Of a stretch of DNA of 14,388 bases, positions 1 through 6,538 are shown piece by piece (within the stretch, counting starts at the first letter, position 1; every line of letters begins with the position of its first letter). The notes beneath the pieces are model-generated. The model was not told the DNA's origin and did no database searches. It was given only the letters and a program-made list of their open reading frames with translations. Position numbers and translations under genes: made by a program. This DNA is from Bacteroidaceae bacterium (GTDB lineage: Bacteria > Bacteroidota > Bacteroidia > Bacteroidales > Barnesiellaceae_A), in NCBI GenBank assembly GCA_017561285.1, contig JAFZDG010000294.1:1-14388 (forward strand), in the 5' to 3' direction.

Positions 1-359
1 ACCTCAGCTTTGCATTCCTTTTGCCCCTCATTCCCTCTAAGACTTTTGCTATGATACTCATCCTCATCTTGGGTGTATCGTTCTCATTGGTACCTGCTGC
101 ATTGTGGCCTTCAGTACCCAAAATTATCGATGCCATGATTCTTGGTTCGGCCTACTGCTTGATTTTCTGGATTCAAAATATCGGTCTTTGCCTTACTCCC
201 ATTTTGATTGGTGCTACACTCGAATCGAGCGGTGGCTATCAATTGCCTATGATTATCTTCTCATCATTCGGTGTATTGGCATTGATAATAGGTGTTTACT
301 TGAAAATCGAAGACAGTCGCAAAGGCTATGGTCTCGAAAAACCCAACGTACAAAAGTAA
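1..359 (+). CDS. MFS transporter, C-terminal part (5' end outside window)
   Basis: The reading frame is open from base 3 to the TAA at 357-359 and has no convincing start inside the window, so this is the last ~118 residues of a longer gene. The protein is strongly hydrophobic, with about three membrane segments, and contains a stretch like ALWPSVPKII followed by LIFWIQNIGLCLTPILIG. That is how I remember the last helices of Bacteroidales major facilitator superfamily proteins. It ends in a short charged cytoplasmic tail (KIEDSRKGYGLEKPNVQK). The role is inner-membrane transport of a small solute; the substrate cannot be told from this fragment. A strong terminator follows directly, so it is probably the last gene of its operon and unrelated to the downstream genes. 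The fragment is sure to be coding; MFS membership is likely. Confidence 0.8.
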   Translation, partial: LSFAFLLPLIPSKTFAMILILILGVSFSLVPAALWPSVPKIIDAMILGSAYCLIFWIQNIGLCLTPILIGATLESSGGYQLPMIIFSSFGVLALIIGVYLKIEDSRKGYGLEKPNVQK

Positions 360-384
360 TAGGTTATACATTAACTTATAATGC

Positions 385-424
385 AAAGAATGGGTATAGT
401 TACTGCTATACTCATTCTTTTTTG
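385..424 (+). terminator. Rho-independent terminator of the MFS gene
   Basis: Bases 385-399 (AAAGAATGGGTATAG) pair with 406-420 (CTATACTCATTCTTT) as a 15-bp stem with one G-U pair and a six-base loop (TTACTG). A run of six T at 418-423 follows. It lies 25 bases after the MFS stop codon. The A run at 385-387 could also give limited termination on the minus strand, but no minus-strand gene reads into it. Confidence 0.92.
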
Positions 425-682
425 TCCAACGTTTATTTCTACATAATTATAGCACACACTTTTATAAAATCTACGCGCATAAAAAAGCATCAATATTATA
501 CAACAATATTGCACAATCGGAATATTTTTACTTACTTTGTAAATACAATTGCAAAATCTCATAAGATCATAAAAATATTATAATAGCGTACTTGCATATC
601 TTAGCGACTGCAAATCATCCCCACGCTATACAATAATAATACCTCAATAGGGGGTGTAAGAGGAGAAAAGCACAATTCTACC
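425..682. other. AT-rich intergenic region upstream of the four-gene plus-strand operon
   Basis: This 258-base stretch holds no credible gene; the open frames crossing it lack a start signal and have no protein-like composition. It contains a candidate promoter (508-539), a 7-bp inverted repeat (CAATATT at 491-497 with AATATTG at 505-511) that could be an operator or chance in AT-rich DNA, and a purine-rich stretch (GAGGAG, 660-665) before the first gene. The implied 5' leader of about 135 bases is long for this kind of genome. A weak 5-bp pairing (602-606 with 624-628) is the only other structure I see in it. Confidence 0.5.
508..539 (+). promoter_or_regulatory. Candidate Bacteroidetes-type promoter for the plus-strand operon
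   Basis: TTACTTTG at 532-539 matches the TAnnTTTG -7 box at five of six fixed positions. ATTG at 508-511 sits 20 bases upstream, where a -33 TTTG-like element is expected. A second -7-like match, TATCTTAG at 597-604, also has one mismatch but no -33 partner. The true start site could be either one. Confidence 0.35.
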
Positions 683-1198
683 ATGAAACGCATTCTGTTT
701 GTACTTGCTATGGCAAGTCTGTCGCTTGCAGCATTTGCGCAACGCGATACCCGAGTTGTTTATCAAGAGTCATCAACACGTACGCTCGAGCCCGATCATT
801 ACATGATGACTGCACCACTCATTGCCGATGTTGTAGTGTCGCCCGACAAGATTACTTACACCGAGAAGGAGGCATACAAGATATTCCCTGTTACAGCAGG
901 CAATGCCGAACAAATAAAGGCTATGATGCCCGAACTCAAAAAGATTGCTCTCAGCAAGGCTGCCAAGATTCATGATGCCGACTTGCTTGTGGGTACAATT
1001 ATCGATGTGATTACCAATGATGCCGGCTTGTTGGAGATAACCGTAAGCGGCTATCCTGCCAAGTACACCAACTTCCGCAATGCTACCAAGACCGATATTG
1101 AGAACGTACAAGCAGCGCGTGTGGCAACCTACGGACAAGACAATACCGAGATACTTCGCAAGAGCAAGTCGGTAGATGTGAAAGTAAAGGAACAGTAA
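683..1198 (+). CDS. Small secreted protein of unknown function
   Basis: A 171-residue protein. Residues 1-20 form a clear signal peptide ending AAFAQ, with no lipobox cysteine, so it should be periplasmic or outer-membrane associated. The mature part has a conserved-looking core: LEPDHYMMTAPLIADVVV (35-52), a charged helix (77-98), then DADLLVGTIIDVIT (98-111) and VSGYPAKYTNFRNA (121-134). The last block resembles what I recall in short Bacteroidales hypothetical proteins carrying a 'G[FY]PA.Y.N.R.A' motif; I know no function for them. The start at 683 is chosen because it opens the signal peptide; a purine-rich GAGGAG at 660-665 is 17 bases upstream, rather far for a ribosome site. The next gene begins 15 bases downstream, so it is probably the first gene of the operon with the three barrel paralogues. 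Its role may be linked to them, but that rests on position alone. Confidence 0.85.
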   Translation: MKRILFVLAMASLSLAAFAQRDTRVVYQESSTRTLEPDHYMMTAPLIADVVVSPDKITYTEKEAYKIFPVTAGNAEQIKAMMPELKKIALSKAAKIHDADLLVGTIIDVITNDAGLLEITVSGYPAKYTNFRNATKTDIENVQAARVATYGQDNTEILRKSKSVDVKVKEQ

Positions 1199-1213
1199 AA
1201 GGAGGCAAAGACT

Positions 1214-1894
1214 ATGAAAAATAAGATACTTTTGTTGACTATAGGATTGCTACTCCCTATAGTAGCCTCGGCGCAGCTTATAACCAGTGCGCAAACCATT
1301 ACGGTGAAGGAGAAAAAGCCCGAGAAACCGCTACATTACGAACAATCGATAGAGTTTACGGCTGCAACCGACTTCCAGGATAAAGGTGGTGATAGAAGTG
1401 TTTATGGGCTGGAGTATATAGGAGGTATACGCTTCAATAACCTTTTCTTTCTTGGTGCCGGTATTGGTCTTAACTTTCACTCTTTTAGTGATGACTTTGT
1501 TCTGGACACGACATCAAATTGGGATCGCTATATAAGTTACAATTGCCCCGAAAACTTGGTTTCAGTGCCGCTATATCTGCACACTCGATTGTATTTCACC
1601 CATACACGTTGTCAGCCGTTCTTTGCACTCTCAGTAGGAGGACAAATAACCGGATTGAAAACCGCTAAAGGTTATGATGAAATATATTATAATCCGTCAT
1701 GTTTTATGATAACTCCGCAACTTGGTGTAAACTATCAGTTGAACGACAAGGCAAGTATGTATTTGACAGCGGGTTGTCTGTGGCGCAATATTGTTACGAG
1801 TGTATATTATTATACTCGTAATGAAGAAATGGATGTAGTCCGTAAGGTAAGCGAAGGTCTGGCCTTCAAGATGAGCTTGGGTGTAACATTTTGA
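1214..1894 (+). CDS. Predicted outer-membrane beta-barrel protein, tandem paralogue 1 of 3
   Basis: A 226-residue protein with a signal peptide (1-20, ending IVASA). The mature N terminus, QLITSAQTITVKEK, is shared with the next two proteins. Alternating aromatic/polar strands follow: YIGGIRFNNLFFLGAGIGLNF (68-88), LVSVPLYLHTRLYF (115-128), CQPFFALSVGG (133-143), YNPSCFMITPQLGVNY (159-174). It ends in LGVTF, a terminal aromatic typical of proteins inserted by the BAM machinery. The length fits an eight-stranded barrel (OMP_b-brl/porin-like clans, from memory). Residues 89-113 are unlike the sister copies and may be a surface loop. AGGAGG at 1200-1205 is a good ribosome site. It is the most diverged copy, especially at the N terminus (KKPEKP insert) and near the C terminus. 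A periplasmic lipocalin-like fold is the main alternative. Confidence 0.82.
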   Translation: MKNKILLLTIGLLLPIVASAQLITSAQTITVKEKKPEKPLHYEQSIEFTAATDFQDKGGDRSVYGLEYIGGIRFNNLFFLGAGIGLNFHSFSDDFVLDTTSNWDRYISYNCPENLVSVPLYLHTRLYFTHTRCQPFFALSVGGQITGLKTAKGYDEIYYNPSCFMITPQLGVNYQLNDKASMYLTAGCLWRNIVTSVYYYTRNEEMDVVRKVSEGLAFKMSLGVTF

Positions 1895-1906
1895 AAATGA
1901 AATAAT

Positions 1907-2578
1907 ATGAAGCAAAGAGTTTTTATCGCATTGCTTGTTGCTTTGATGCTACCCGCTGTAGCCTCGGCACAACTTATTACAACAGCTCAAACCATCACTG
2001 TAAAAGAAAAACGTGTAGTCGAAGACGGATATAAGGGATATCAACAATCGATAGATGTGCCCATTGTTACCAATTTTGATGATGATGGTACCAATTATGT
2101 GGGTGTTAACTATATAGGTGGTTACAGATTTAACGATATGTTTTTCCTTGGCGCAGGTATTGGTATCAACTTCAATTTATTCTATCATGAGTATGATGGC
2201 AGTTCGCTGTATAACGATGGTTCTGGGCATGCTTGGACATTTGACAACCTCGTATCGGTACCTCTCTATGCTCATGCGCGCTTGTATCTTCGCGGTGCCA
2301 AGTGTCAACCCTTCTTTTCACTCTCGATAGGTGGACTTTTATCGGGTAATAGGGAAATAGAGGATCTGTATGATGTGACTTACAATCCATCGGTTTTCTT
2401 TATCAATCCGGCTGTGGGTTTGAACTTTCGTGGTAAGGCTTGTGATTTCTATGTTACTGCCGGACTTCTACCCCATTACAAAGTTGATTGGATAGAGTTC
2501 TGGAATTATGGCCGTGAAATGGAACTGGAGAGAGGATGGTATTGTTCTATGAGCATCAACTTGGGTGTAACATTCTAA
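1907..2578 (+). CDS. Predicted outer-membrane beta-barrel protein, tandem paralogue 2 of 3
   Basis: A 223-residue protein with a signal peptide (1-21, ending AVASA) and the shared start of the mature protein, QLITTAQTITVKEK. The same strand blocks occur in the same order as in its neighbours: YIGGYRFNDMFFLGAGIGINF, LVSVPLYAHARLYL, CQPFFSLSIGG, YNPSVFFINPAVGLNF, and a final LGVTF. The putative loop at 90-113 (Tyr, Gly, Asp and Ser rich) differs from both sister copies. In the YNPSxF block the cysteine of copies 1 and 3 is replaced by valine, while the cysteine of KCQPFF is kept. The gene starts 12 bases after copy 1 stops, with an A-rich leader and no clear Shine-Dalgarno sequence, so it is probably co-transcribed. 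The signal peptide is almost identical to that of copy 3, suggesting these two are the younger duplicates. The ligand or partner is unknown. Confidence 0.82.
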   Translation: MKQRVFIALLVALMLPAVASAQLITTAQTITVKEKRVVEDGYKGYQQSIDVPIVTNFDDDGTNYVGVNYIGGYRFNDMFFLGAGIGINFNLFYHEYDGSSLYNDGSGHAWTFDNLVSVPLYAHARLYLRGAKCQPFFSLSIGGLLSGNREIEDLYDVTYNPSVFFINPAVGLNFRGKACDFYVTAGLLPHYKVDWIEFWNYGREMELERGWYCSMSINLGVTF

Positions 2579-2592
2579 AAAACTAAAATATT

Positions 2593-3279
2593 ATGAAAAA
2601 ATCTGTTTTTATCGCATTGATTGTGGCACTGATGTTGCCTGTTGTAGCCTCGGCACAGCTCATAACAAGTGCGCAGACTATAACCGTGAAAGAAAAACGT
2701 GTAGTTGAGGGACATTACGAACAGTCGATAGAGTTGCCTATAGCAACCAATTTTGACGACCTTGACGATGAAACAAACTATGTAGGTATCAACTACATTG
2801 GTGGTTATCGTTTCAGCAACCTTTTCTTCCTGGGTGCAGGTGTCGGTATCAATTTCAACTACTTTTATGATGAAACATCTTATGGTTATCCCAATCCTTA
2901 TGAAGATTATTGGAGCGGATCATTTGGCGTTAGCCATAACTTGATTTCAATACCTCTTTATTTGCACGCACGATTGTATTTTACCGACACGAAGTGCCAA
3001 CCGTTCTTTGCTTTCTCGATAGGCGGACACTTGACCGGTTCGAAGGAGGTTGAAAATGCTCCCGATGTGTCGTACAATCCATCGTGTTTCTTTCTCAATC
3101 CTGTATTTGGCTTGAACTTCCGCACCAATGGTAATTGTGATTTCTATGTCTCAACCGGCCTTATGGCTCGCGATTTGCTTATTGAAGGCCAATGGCATAA
3201 TTATGGACAAGACGTAGATCTTTATTATGGATTTGACTTTGGCTTGGCATGGAGTCTCAATCTGGGTATAACGTTCTAA
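2593..3279 (+). CDS. Predicted outer-membrane beta-barrel protein, tandem paralogue 3 of 3
   Basis: A 228-residue protein with a signal peptide (1-21, ending VVASA) followed by QLITSAQTITVKEK. It shares YIGGYRFSNLFFLGAGVGINF (68-88), LISIPLYLHARLYF (117-130), KCQPFFAFSIGG and YNPSCFFLNPVFGLNF with copies 1 and 2. It ends LGITF. The segment at 90-115, rich in Tyr, Pro, Asp and Gly, is unique to this copy and is a likely extracellular loop. It is the last gene of the plus-strand operon, 14 bases after copy 2, and ends 25 bases before the convergent hairpin. Its N-terminal half is closer to copy 2 (KEKRVVE, TNYVG, GYRF), while HYEQSIE and the cysteine in NPSCF match copy 1. That mosaic pattern could reflect gene conversion between copies. 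Confidence 0.82.
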   Translation: MKKSVFIALIVALMLPVVASAQLITSAQTITVKEKRVVEGHYEQSIELPIATNFDDLDDETNYVGINYIGGYRFSNLFFLGAGVGINFNYFYDETSYGYPNPYEDYWSGSFGVSHNLISIPLYLHARLYFTDTKCQPFFAFSIGGHLTGSKEVENAPDVSYNPSCFFLNPVFGLNFRTNGNCDFYVSTGLMARDLLIEGQWHNYGQDVDLYYGFDFGLAWSLNLGITF

Positions 3280-3304
3280 GCCTTTAGATTTATCAGAGCT
3301 ATAT

Positions 3305-3344
3305 AAAAATGGCTATGCACCACTTGCGGAGCATAGCCATTTGT
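3305..3344 (-). terminator. Shared terminator between convergent operons, stronger for the minus strand
   Basis: AAATGGCTATGC (3307-3318) pairs perfectly with GCATAGCCATTT (3331-3342), giving a 12-bp stem and 12-base loop. Read on the minus strand the stem runs into TTTTTATAT, a good U tract, 20 bases after the stop of the 522-residue PCMD gene. Read on the plus strand only TTTGTG follows, so termination of the barrel operon here is probably less efficient. Confidence 0.85.
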
Positions 3345-3363
3345 GTATAGGGTAGGAGAGTTA

Positions 3364-4932
3364 TCAATAATCCCATTCAAGCGAGAATTCATCAACACAA
3401 AGTGTACTTTGTGTACTACCGGTAAAGTAGTCGCCCAACTTACTACCCGATGCAATGATAATAAGATAAGTGGGTACACGCGATGTTGAGCGATACTCAA
3501 GTTCTATATCAAATGGGGTGTATTCGCTCGTTGGAGTGGTAGTCTCGAAGCTCTTGTAAGCAATGATATGCGGATCGTTTACGTCAAACACCTTGCGATT
3601 CTTGGGATTGGTGCGAATCTCTACAGGTTCATCCCAGTCGCCAAGTGCAATGTATATCGACATACAGTCGGGCTGTCCTATCATATCGTTCATCTCCTTA
3701 TCGGCATAGTCTATGGGACCATTTGAATACTTGTAGTATCCTTTGAGTCGGGTGGGGCGCAGATTGAAGGGTTGTCCCAAGTGTATGATACCGTTTGTAC
3801 CATCTACTTTGCCAAATTGACCTACAAAGATATTTCCCGCAGCCAATTTACCCAATCCGGCAATACCCACAAAGCGTGTCTGCAACTTTGCAGCCTTGCC
3901 TTGCACCGCATCGTCGGTAGGAACGGTATTCGATTCGCCCAATGTAGCAGCACCCTTGTTACCGGTATCCCACCAGGGAGTACCATCTTCGCTCCAAGGA
4001 TTCCACACACTGCCACTCTGCCACCAATTGTCAAAGCCACCATTAGGCAACTCTACTTCACCTTCAGTAGTGAATGTTATCTCATTACTTGCTTCGTCGG
4101 GTATAATGGCGCGAGCCACATACTCGGTATTGGGTTTAAGGTGAATCATACGAGCCGAGAACGAGCTTCCACGCTCAACCATATACTCTTCGGGGACGGC
4201 AGTCCACTCGCTCGATGTAGCTTCGCGAATCTCAAAACGATTGTCGTTCTGTTCCAAACCGCTACCATAGAGCCAAGCTACACGACTCCAAGCATCAACA
4301 CTTGTAAGCGTCACGTTGCTCTTGGTATGCACAATATAAATAGTCCACAACTCCTCTACGTCATGATACATTACCTTGACCTGACGTGGGCCATGCGAGA
4401 AGTCACGCAAATCGGATATAGCAGGCGAATAGGTAGTAATACCTTTGGGACCAAGTCCAAGATGCAAGATATTGACATTAGAAAGGTCTATACTTTCATT
4501 CACATACACACGCACACGATGATTATCGGTTTCAAACGATGCACGTCCCACTTGTCCTTCAACAAGTATTGAACGTTCTATTTGTTGCTTGGCCGAGATT
4601 GTCCACTTATAATCTTGATAGATAGAGAGTGTAAATTGGGCAGGATTACTCAAGTCGTGAATACCCACGATTGAAGGTGTTGCAACCGCATCCTCGGTAA
4701 GGGTGACGCTGGTGATATTTACACGCTTGATGTTGACCGTATCGGCCATTACAAGCTCTACAGTTTGCAACGCATTATCAATAATGGGATCTTGCACCAT
4801 ACCATCGGCCTCAATCGATAAGATTTGCGCCGGGATACGAGGATAGGGTATATCATTCTCGATACAACCCGACAATGCACACACAGCCAAAGCTGCAATA
4901 AGGCATTGTACTTTATTTATATACTTACTCAT
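3364..4932 (-). CDS. PCMD-domain surface lipoprotein without a DUF4493 domain
   Basis: A 522-residue protein with a lipoprotein signal peptide; the lipobox LSGC puts the lipidated cysteine at residue 23, followed by acidic IEND. Residues 30-205 form one or two beta-rich modules opening IPYPRIPAQI, a start I associate with Bacteroidales PCMD proteins. Residues 208-290 look like a fibronectin-III-type module (LKPNTEYVARA at 265-275). Residues 295-522 match the PCMD family (PF13201 from memory, 'putative carbohydrate metabolism'): LPNGGFDNWW, WWDTGN (320-325), GLGKLAAGNIFVGQFG (359-374), RPTRLKGYYKY, YIALGDWDEPV, ELEYRSTSRVPTYLIIIASG, LGDYFTGS. No enzymatic activity is established for this family that I know of; glycan binding is the usual guess. 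It is the last gene of the minus operon, 18 bases after the 264-residue barrel gene, its likely partner. Confidence 0.88.
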   Translation of the reverse strand: MSKYINKVQCLIAALAVCALSGCIENDIPYPRIPAQILSIEADGMVQDPIIDNALQTVELVMADTVNIKRVNITSVTLTEDAVATPSIVGIHDLSNPAQFTLSIYQDYKWTISAKQQIERSILVEGQVGRASFETDNHRVRVYVNESIDLSNVNILHLGLGPKGITTYSPAISDLRDFSHGPRQVKVMYHDVEELWTIYIVHTKSNVTLTSVDAWSRVAWLYGSGLEQNDNRFEIREATSSEWTAVPEEYMVERGSSFSARMIHLKPNTEYVARAIIPDEASNEITFTTEGEVELPNGGFDNWWQSGSVWNPWSEDGTPWWDTGNKGAATLGESNTVPTDDAVQGKAAKLQTRFVGIAGLGKLAAGNIFVGQFGKVDGTNGIIHLGQPFNLRPTRLKGYYKYSNGPIDYADKEMNDMIGQPDCMSIYIALGDWDEPVEIRTNPKNRKVFDVNDPHIIAYKSFETTTPTSEYTPFDIELEYRSTSRVPTYLIIIASGSKLGDYFTGSTQSTLCVDEFSLEWDY

Positions 4933-4950
4933 AACTTGTAATGTCTATTA

Positions 4951-5745
4951 TCAAATGTGAACCGTAATACCGATATTGATATTGAGTACATTGATTTGGA
5001 AATTGGCACCGCTTGCTATGTAACTACCGGTCTCCACACCATCAACATACTGCTTATTCTGTTTATAATTCAGTCCTAATATACCCACCGATACACTGGC
5101 ACTCACATTATCCATTATAAATACCGATATACCGGGAGCAAGTCCCAATGCAATCTCGTTCGATACGGTTTTGGTATCTTGCAAGCCACTCTCTTGTGTG
5201 CCACGCAAAAAGTGACTTACACCACTTTGAAACGTAAGACTTGTTTCGTTGAATACACCCAATTGACCGCCGGGAGTCAAACCCAAATAGGCTCGATGGA
5301 AAATACCGGCCGAGTAATATTGAGCATTGTACTCAAGGTCTGAGAGCGACAGACTCATACCATCGATCAAGTCGAGAGAGAAATTACCCAGGTTGGCCTT
5401 TGTGGCCGAATATCCCAGTTTAACACCCACACAGTGGTTGTCGGCTACAAAATATCCTACGTAGGGATGCACGCCAAAGAGCGAACCGGTAAAATTGAAG
5501 TCTTTAACAAGCAAGAGTAAGTCGTTCTCGTCACTATTATAGCCGGTATATGAGGCTGTAATACCGCATATCCACTCATTCTTGGGAATGAAGCTATAAT
5601 TGGTGAGTCCGCGATCAAATTTGCGTACATGGGTAGTTGCTGTACTATCAACAACCGAATGAGTTTTGGCTTCGGCATAGGCTGTTGATGTACCTGCTAT
5701 AATAAGTGCTGCCACAGTGGCAACTATATATGCAATTCTTTTCAT
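4951..5745 (-). CDS. Predicted outer-membrane beta-barrel protein, PCMD-operon paralogue 1
   Basis: A 264-residue protein with a signal peptide (about 1-24, ending TAYAEA). The mature part starts with a Ser/Thr-rich stretch, then RGLTNYSFIPKNEWICGITASY, a motif shared with the neighbouring 261-residue protein (RGLKQHTFVPKGQWVVGGTISY). Alternating strands continue with HPYVGYFVADNHCVGVKLGYS, GQLGVFNETSLTFQSG, IALGLAPGISVFIMDNVSASVSVGILGLNY, and a C terminus of INVLNINIGITVHI. Length and pattern fit an outer-membrane barrel of 8-12 strands. I recall proteins with this RGL..(Y/H)(S/T)F(V/I)PK motif beside PCMD lipoproteins in other Bacteroidales, so the pairing appears conserved. It begins 7 bases after the 261-residue gene ends and lies 18 bases before the 522-residue PCMD gene. 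A role in presenting or docking the PCMD lipoprotein is conjecture. Confidence 0.82.
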   Translation of the reverse strand: MKRIAYIVATVAALIIAGTSTAYAEAKTHSVVDSTATTHVRKFDRGLTNYSFIPKNEWICGITASYTGYNSDENDLLLLVKDFNFTGSLFGVHPYVGYFVADNHCVGVKLGYSATKANLGNFSLDLIDGMSLSLSDLEYNAQYYSAGIFHRAYLGLTPGGQLGVFNETSLTFQSGVSHFLRGTQESGLQDTKTVSNEIALGLAPGISVFIMDNVSASVSVGILGLNYKQNKQYVDGVETGSYIASGANFQINVLNINIGITVHI

Positions 5746-5752
5746 AACATTA

Positions 5753-6538
5753 TCAAATATAGAAAGCCAATCCTAAGCCTATTGAGAATAAATTGATTTG
5801 AAAACTTGCGGTAGTTGTATTGGTGCTACCATGATATACTTGGTCGGTGATTTGTTCGGTTGTGGTATATCTGAAGCCCAACAAACCCACATTCAACTCT
5901 ACGGCCATAAAGTTGTTGATGAAAGCCGTAATACCTGGAGCCAAGTTAACACCTACCGAGAAAGTACTCTCATAAGCACCTGTAAGGCTGTCACCACTGC
6001 CACTCACCAACTTACTTTGTCCACCGCCTATCTGCAATTGTGTCTCATTGAACAATCCAAATCGCATGTTATTGCCTATACTGATATAATTGCGCAATAC
6101 GGCCATACCGGTATATGTGTGGCTAAGGCTGTATATATCGCCTATGGCAAAATTCATATCTTCGCTAAGGTTGATATCGGCCGAATTTATTTTCATAAGC
6201 GAACGACCATACGAGAAACGTCCTCCTATACCCATATTATCGGCTACCATATAGCTAAACATAGGGCTGGCATTGAAGCTATATCCTTCGCCATTGATGC
6301 CTTCCACAACAAGAAACTGATAGTTTTTTTCGCTTTGTTGTGAGTATGAGATAGTTCCTCCTACAACCCACTGACCTTTGGGCACAAAGGTGTGTTGTTT
6401 GAGACCACGTGATTTTTTTGTATGCACAACAGTCGAATCTGTATTATTCGACATCGATTGTGCTTGCATCGGAACTGCTCCCAATACAAATATTGAGAGC
6501 AGCACCGAAATAGCCAGTTTTATAAAATTCTTATTCAT
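5753..6538 (-). CDS. Predicted outer-membrane beta-barrel protein, PCMD-operon paralogue 2
   Basis: A 261-residue protein counted from the ATG at 6538. An in-frame ATG at 6556 would add six residues (MIWNWF) before the signal peptide and deepen the overlap with the upstream gene from 8 to 26 bases, so I prefer 6538. Residues 1-27 are a signal peptide ending PMQAQ. Mature blocks parallel the 264-residue neighbour: RGLKQHTFVPKGQWVVGGTIS, SPMFSYMVADNMGIGGRFSYGRS, MRFGLFNETQLQIGGG, VNLAPGITAFINNFMAVELNVGLLGFRY, and a final FQINLFSIGLGLAFYI. These two genes are clear tandem duplicates. The start overlaps the stop of the 701-residue PCMD gene, which suggests translational coupling and tight stoichiometry with that lipoprotein. 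Function is unknown; outer-membrane location is predicted from the terminal aromatic strand. Confidence 0.82.
   Translation of the reverse strand: MNKNFIKLAISVLLSIFVLGAVPMQAQSMSNNTDSTVVHTKKSRGLKQHTFVPKGQWVVGGTISYSQQSEKNYQFLVVEGINGEGYSFNASPMFSYMVADNMGIGGRFSYGRSLMKINSADINLSEDMNFAIGDIYSLSHTYTGMAVLRNYISIGNNMRFGLFNETQLQIGGGQSKLVSGSGDSLTGAYESTFSVGVNLAPGITAFINNFMAVELNVGLLGFRYTTTEQITDQVYHGSTNTTTASFQINLFSIGLGLAFYI

Larger units (their letters stand above)
1214..3279 (+). repeat. Tandem array of three paralogous barrel genes
   Basis: Three genes of 681, 672 and 687 bases lie head to tail with 12-14 base gaps. The similarity is visible in DNA as well as protein: GTAGCCTCGGC recurs in each at the signal-peptide cleavage site (about 1262, 1958 and 2646). 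Divergence concentrates in one mid-protein segment and towards the C terminus. This is a gene-duplication array, not a mobile element; I see no flanking inverted repeats or transposase. Confidence 0.85.

Noticed and set aside
104..583. Plus-strand open frame of 159 codons across the MFS end and the intergenic region
   Set aside because: It runs out of frame through the MFS gene and through the terminator hairpin; the translation is low-complexity and AT-driven.
1214..3279. CRISPR array or mobile element explaining the repeated sequences
   Set aside because: The repeats are whole genes of about 680 bases with coding conservation, not short spaced repeats, and no transposase or terminal inverted repeats were seen.
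3772..4572. Plus-strand open frame of 266 codons
   Set aside because: Antisense to the PCMD and fibronectin-like parts of the 522-residue lipoprotein; no start signal or domain.
5754..5761. TATATTTG on the minus strand just before the 264-residue barrel gene
   Set aside because: It matches the -7 box but encodes the last residues of the preceding gene and lies 8 bases from the next ATG, leaving no room for a leader and no -33 box; probably chance.
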